64,000 nt of DNA from Bradyrhizobium yuanmingense (GTDB taxonomy: Bacteria; Pseudomonadota; Alphaproteobacteria; Rhizobiales; Xanthobacteraceae): assembly GCF_029167105.1 (NCBI RefSeq), contig NZ_JARFML010000033.1, positions 1 to 64,000 of the forward strand. Direction: 5' to 3'. Positions 62,143 through 64,000 of the stretch are shown one piece after another. Position 1 is the first letter of the stretch; each line of letters starts with the position of its first letter. The notes beneath the pieces were generated by a model that saw nothing but the letters and a program-made list of their open reading frames with translations, was not told where the DNA came from and did no database searches. The position numbers and the translations under genes are program-made.

Positions 62143-62976
62143 GTGAAATCCGCTTGGAGAACCATCCTGGTTGCAGAAATTGGATTTGCAACCTTCAATT
62201 CGGCAAGCGCCGCAGATCTCGCGGCCCGGCCCTTCAAGGCACCAGCGACCGCCGTAGCCGTCTATAACTGGACCGGTTTTTACGTGGGCGTGAATGCGGG
62301 TTACGCTTGGGGGCAGTCGGATCTCGGCACCGTGCTCGATCCCACCAGCAGCTGGGCCGTCGAACCCGTAGCGTTCAGGAACGAGTTTGTGGCGCTGAGC
62401 AATCGCCGCCTCGATCCGGCCGGCGCACTCGGCGGTCTTCAGATCGGCGCGAACTGGCAGACCGGTGCTTGGGTTCTGGGTGTAGAAGCCGACGCCAACG
62501 CAACAGATATCGGTGCGCGCACCGTTTTCACCGGAGCGAATCCGCCGGTGATCCGCACCTTCGACGAAAGCATCCGCAATGATTGGCTCGTGACCGTTCG
62601 CGGCCGCGCCGGCTATGCGGTCGACAAGACCCTGCTGTACGTCACCGGCGGTCTGGCCGTCGGCAGCGTCAAGGGAAGCTGGGATCTCACCTCGTCCAAT
62701 GGTTATACCAAGACGGGTTCGGTGTCCGAGACGAAGGTCGGCTGGACGGTCGGCGCCGGCGTTGAGCACGCCTTCGTGCCGAATTGGACGGTTAAGCTCG
62801 AATATCTCTATACCGATCTCGGCGGCGTGGATTACACGTCGACCTACGTGCCCGGCAGCACGTTTGCTCCGCCCGGCTCCAACTACGTCGAACGCATCTC
62901 GCAGGACCTCACCTTCCATACCGTGCGGGCCGGCCTGAACTACAAGTTCGGCGGGCCGGTGATGGCCAAGTACTGA
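62143..62976 (+). CDS. Outer-membrane beta-barrel protein (Omp31 type)
   Basis: A 277-residue outer-membrane protein. The start is GTG at 62143 with AGGGGGA upstream. After a signal ending SASAADLAA, it has YNWTGFYVGVNAGYAWGQSD, the classical Omp31 strand, and the barrel ends FHTVRAGLNYKFGGPVMAKY. The repeated EYLYTDLGG-type strands match the porin at 45186. Expected in the outer membrane of rhizobia, with a structural or immunogenic role rather than a known transport one. A strong terminator follows. Confidence 0.9.
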   Translation: MKSAWRTILVAEIGFATFNSASAADLAARPFKAPATAVAVYNWTGFYVGVNAGYAWGQSDLGTVLDPTSSWAVEPVAFRNEFVALSNRRLDPAGALGGLQIGANWQTGAWVLGVEADANATDIGARTVFTGANPPVIRTFDESIRNDWLVTVRGRAGYAVDKTLLYVTGGLAVGSVKGSWDLTSSNGYTKTGSVSETKVGWTVGAGVEHAFVPNWTVKLEYLYTDLGGVDYTSTYVPGSTFAPPGSNYVERISQDLTFHTVRAGLNYKFGGPVMAKY

Positions 62977-62997
62977 GAAGCGAAGAAGCCAAGATCC

Positions 62998-63031
62998 CGG
63001 CTCCGGCCATTCGGCTCGGAGCCGTTTTTTT
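62998..63031 (+). terminator. Intrinsic terminator after the Omp31-like gene
   Basis: A CGGCTCCG/CGGAGCCG stem around an 11-base loop is followed by seven T residues, about 20 bases after the stop codon. Confidence 0.9.
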
Positions 63032-63125
63032 GATCGGGAGCCAGAGAGAGCGCCTCGTTCTACGCGGCACGCCGGTAAAGTGCGGTCGCTATGCCGACCG
63101 CATCGTGGGAGGCAGAGATAACTTC

Positions 63126-64000
63126 TTACGCCGTCAACCCGCGCTGCTCCGCCAGCTCCTTCAGCGACACCAGCGGGCGCGCGCCGATGTGCTGGATGAC
63201 TTCGGCGGCGGCGAGCGCGCCGAGCTCGCCGCACTGCTTGTAGCCGAAGTTGCGCGCGAGGCCGTAGAGGAAGCCGGCGGCGAACAGATCGCCGGCACCG
63301 GTGGTGTCGACCACCTTCTCGACCGGGAAGGCCGGCGCTGCGACCGCGTCTTCCGACGACACCACCATGCAGCCCTTCTCGCTGCGGGTGACGATGCCGA
63401 GATTGACGTCGTTGCGCAGCTGCTTCAGCGCGGTGTCGAAATCCGAGGTCATGTAGAGCGAGTGCAGTTCGGACTCGTTGGCGAACACGATGTCGACGGT
63501 GCCGCCCCGCATCAGCGAGAGAAACTCGTCGCGATAGCGATCGACGCAGAAGGAATCCGACAGCGTCAGCGCCACCTTGCGCTTGGCGTCATGGGCGATC
63601 TTGGCCGCCTTGACGAAGGCCTCCTTGGCGTTCTTGGGGTCCCAGAGATAGCCCTCGAGGTAGACGATGCCGGCGCTCGCGATCTCGGCCGGATCGATGT
63701 CGGCGGGCGACAGGTCCTGCGCCGCGCCGAGATAGGTGTTCATGGTGCGCTCGCCGTCGCCAGTGACCAGGATGTAGGAGCAGCCGGTGGCGGGGCCGTC
63801 CTTGGCAGCGGGCGTGTTGAAGGCGACGCCGGCAGCGCGAATGTCGTGCACGTAGAGCTTGCCGATCTGGTCGTCCTTGACCTTGCCGACATAGGCGGCG
63901 CGCGCCCCAAGGCTGCCGATACCGACGATGGTGTTGGCGGCCGAACCGCCCGAGACCTCGGTCGCCGGACCCATGTCCTTGTAGATGGCGGCCGCACGGG
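63126..64000 (-). CDS. Adenosine kinase, PfkB family (5' end outside window)
   Basis: The visible 290 or so residues are the C-terminal part of a PfkB-family sugar/nucleoside kinase; the gene runs beyond base 64000. EVSGGSAANTIVGIGSLGA is the N-terminal PfkB signature and DTTGAGDLFAAGFLYGLARN carries the catalytic Asp. FANESELHSLYM and GCMVVSSEDA are typical of the adenosine-kinase branch in this group. It would phosphorylate adenosine to AMP in purine salvage. The other PfkB members (ribokinase, fructokinase) are less likely but possible. Confidence 0.88.
   Translation of the reverse strand, partial: RAAAIYKDMGPATEVSGGSAANTIVGIGSLGARAAYVGKVKDDQIGKLYVHDIRAAGVAFNTPAAKDGPATGCSYILVTGDGERTMNTYLGAAQDLSPADIDPAEIASAGIVYLEGYLWDPKNAKEAFVKAAKIAHDAKRKVALTLSDSFCVDRYRDEFLSLMRGGTVDIVFANESELHSLYMTSDFDTALKQLRNDVNLGIVTRSEKGCMVVSSEDAVAAPAFPVEKVVDTTGAGDLFAAGFLYGLARNFGYKQCGELGALAAAEVIQHIGARPLVSLKELAEQRGLTA

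Noticed and set aside
1..64000. CRISPR arrays
   Set aside because: Repeats are palindromic, singly or doubly placed and unevenly spaced; no regular repeat-spacer pattern exists.

Overview
The window looks like the chromosome of a GC-rich alphaproteobacterium, most likely Bradyrhizobium or a close relative (Nitrobacteraceae). This rests on the protein sequences, the dnaA-dnaN-recF-gyrB housekeeping block, the Omp31-type porins, and the many short palindromic intergenic repeats. The species call is inference; no database was searched.

Bases 1-3468 are the right end of an integrated element. It has a large primase/helicase-like gene, one small unknown gene, and a 3' fragment of tRNA-Arg(CCG) at 3406-3468 that marks the attachment site. 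Ordinary chromosome follows: a methyltransferase, tspO, an OafA-type acyltransferase and dinB (3.7-9.3 kb). Matching repeats on both sides of the acyltransferase suggest past duplication or loss around tspO and dinB. From 9.4 to 17.2 kb lie DNA glycosylase, metallophosphoesterase and cyclic-nucleotide-binding genes, then an operon of membrane protein, winged-helix regulator and uppS carrying two near-identical palindromic operators. A secreted serine protease and an ArsR-SRPBCC-DUF899 group complete this stretch.

From 17.3 to 28.7 kb there is metabolism and transport: a Bug-type binding protein, an acyl-CoA ligase, an HD-GYP protein, an IorAB-type molybdenum oxidoreductase, two hydrolases and a polysaccharide-export lipoprotein. 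The core replication block spans 28.9-43.3 kb: rpsT, dnaA behind 1.25 kb of gene-free DNA, dnaN, a GIY-YIG nuclease gene enclosed by inverted repeats, recF, two related exported repeat proteins of unknown function, gyrB and a murA with Asp at the usual Cys position.

From 43.3 to 48.5 kb there is an ECF sigma / membrane protein / periplasmic metal-sensor operon, a porin, a MATE pump, a frameshifted DUF2867 gene and an RlpA-like protein. The rest (48.8-64 kb) holds a FUSC exporter, an MmgE/PrpD protein, two serine hydrolases, an AraC regulator, pirin, purC, succinate-semialdehyde dehydrogenase, an acyl-CoA synthetase, an Omp31-like porin and the start-truncated end of an adenosine kinase gene.

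At least eight families of short palindromic or MITE-like repeats are scattered between genes. The most interesting arrangement is 33610-33973: a GIY-YIG gene fits almost exactly between two inverted REP-type hairpins whose stem differences are compensatory, inserted between dnaN and recF. Related hairpin pairs without a gene occur elsewhere, so this may be an autonomous/non-autonomous repeat system using a GIY-YIG enzyme.
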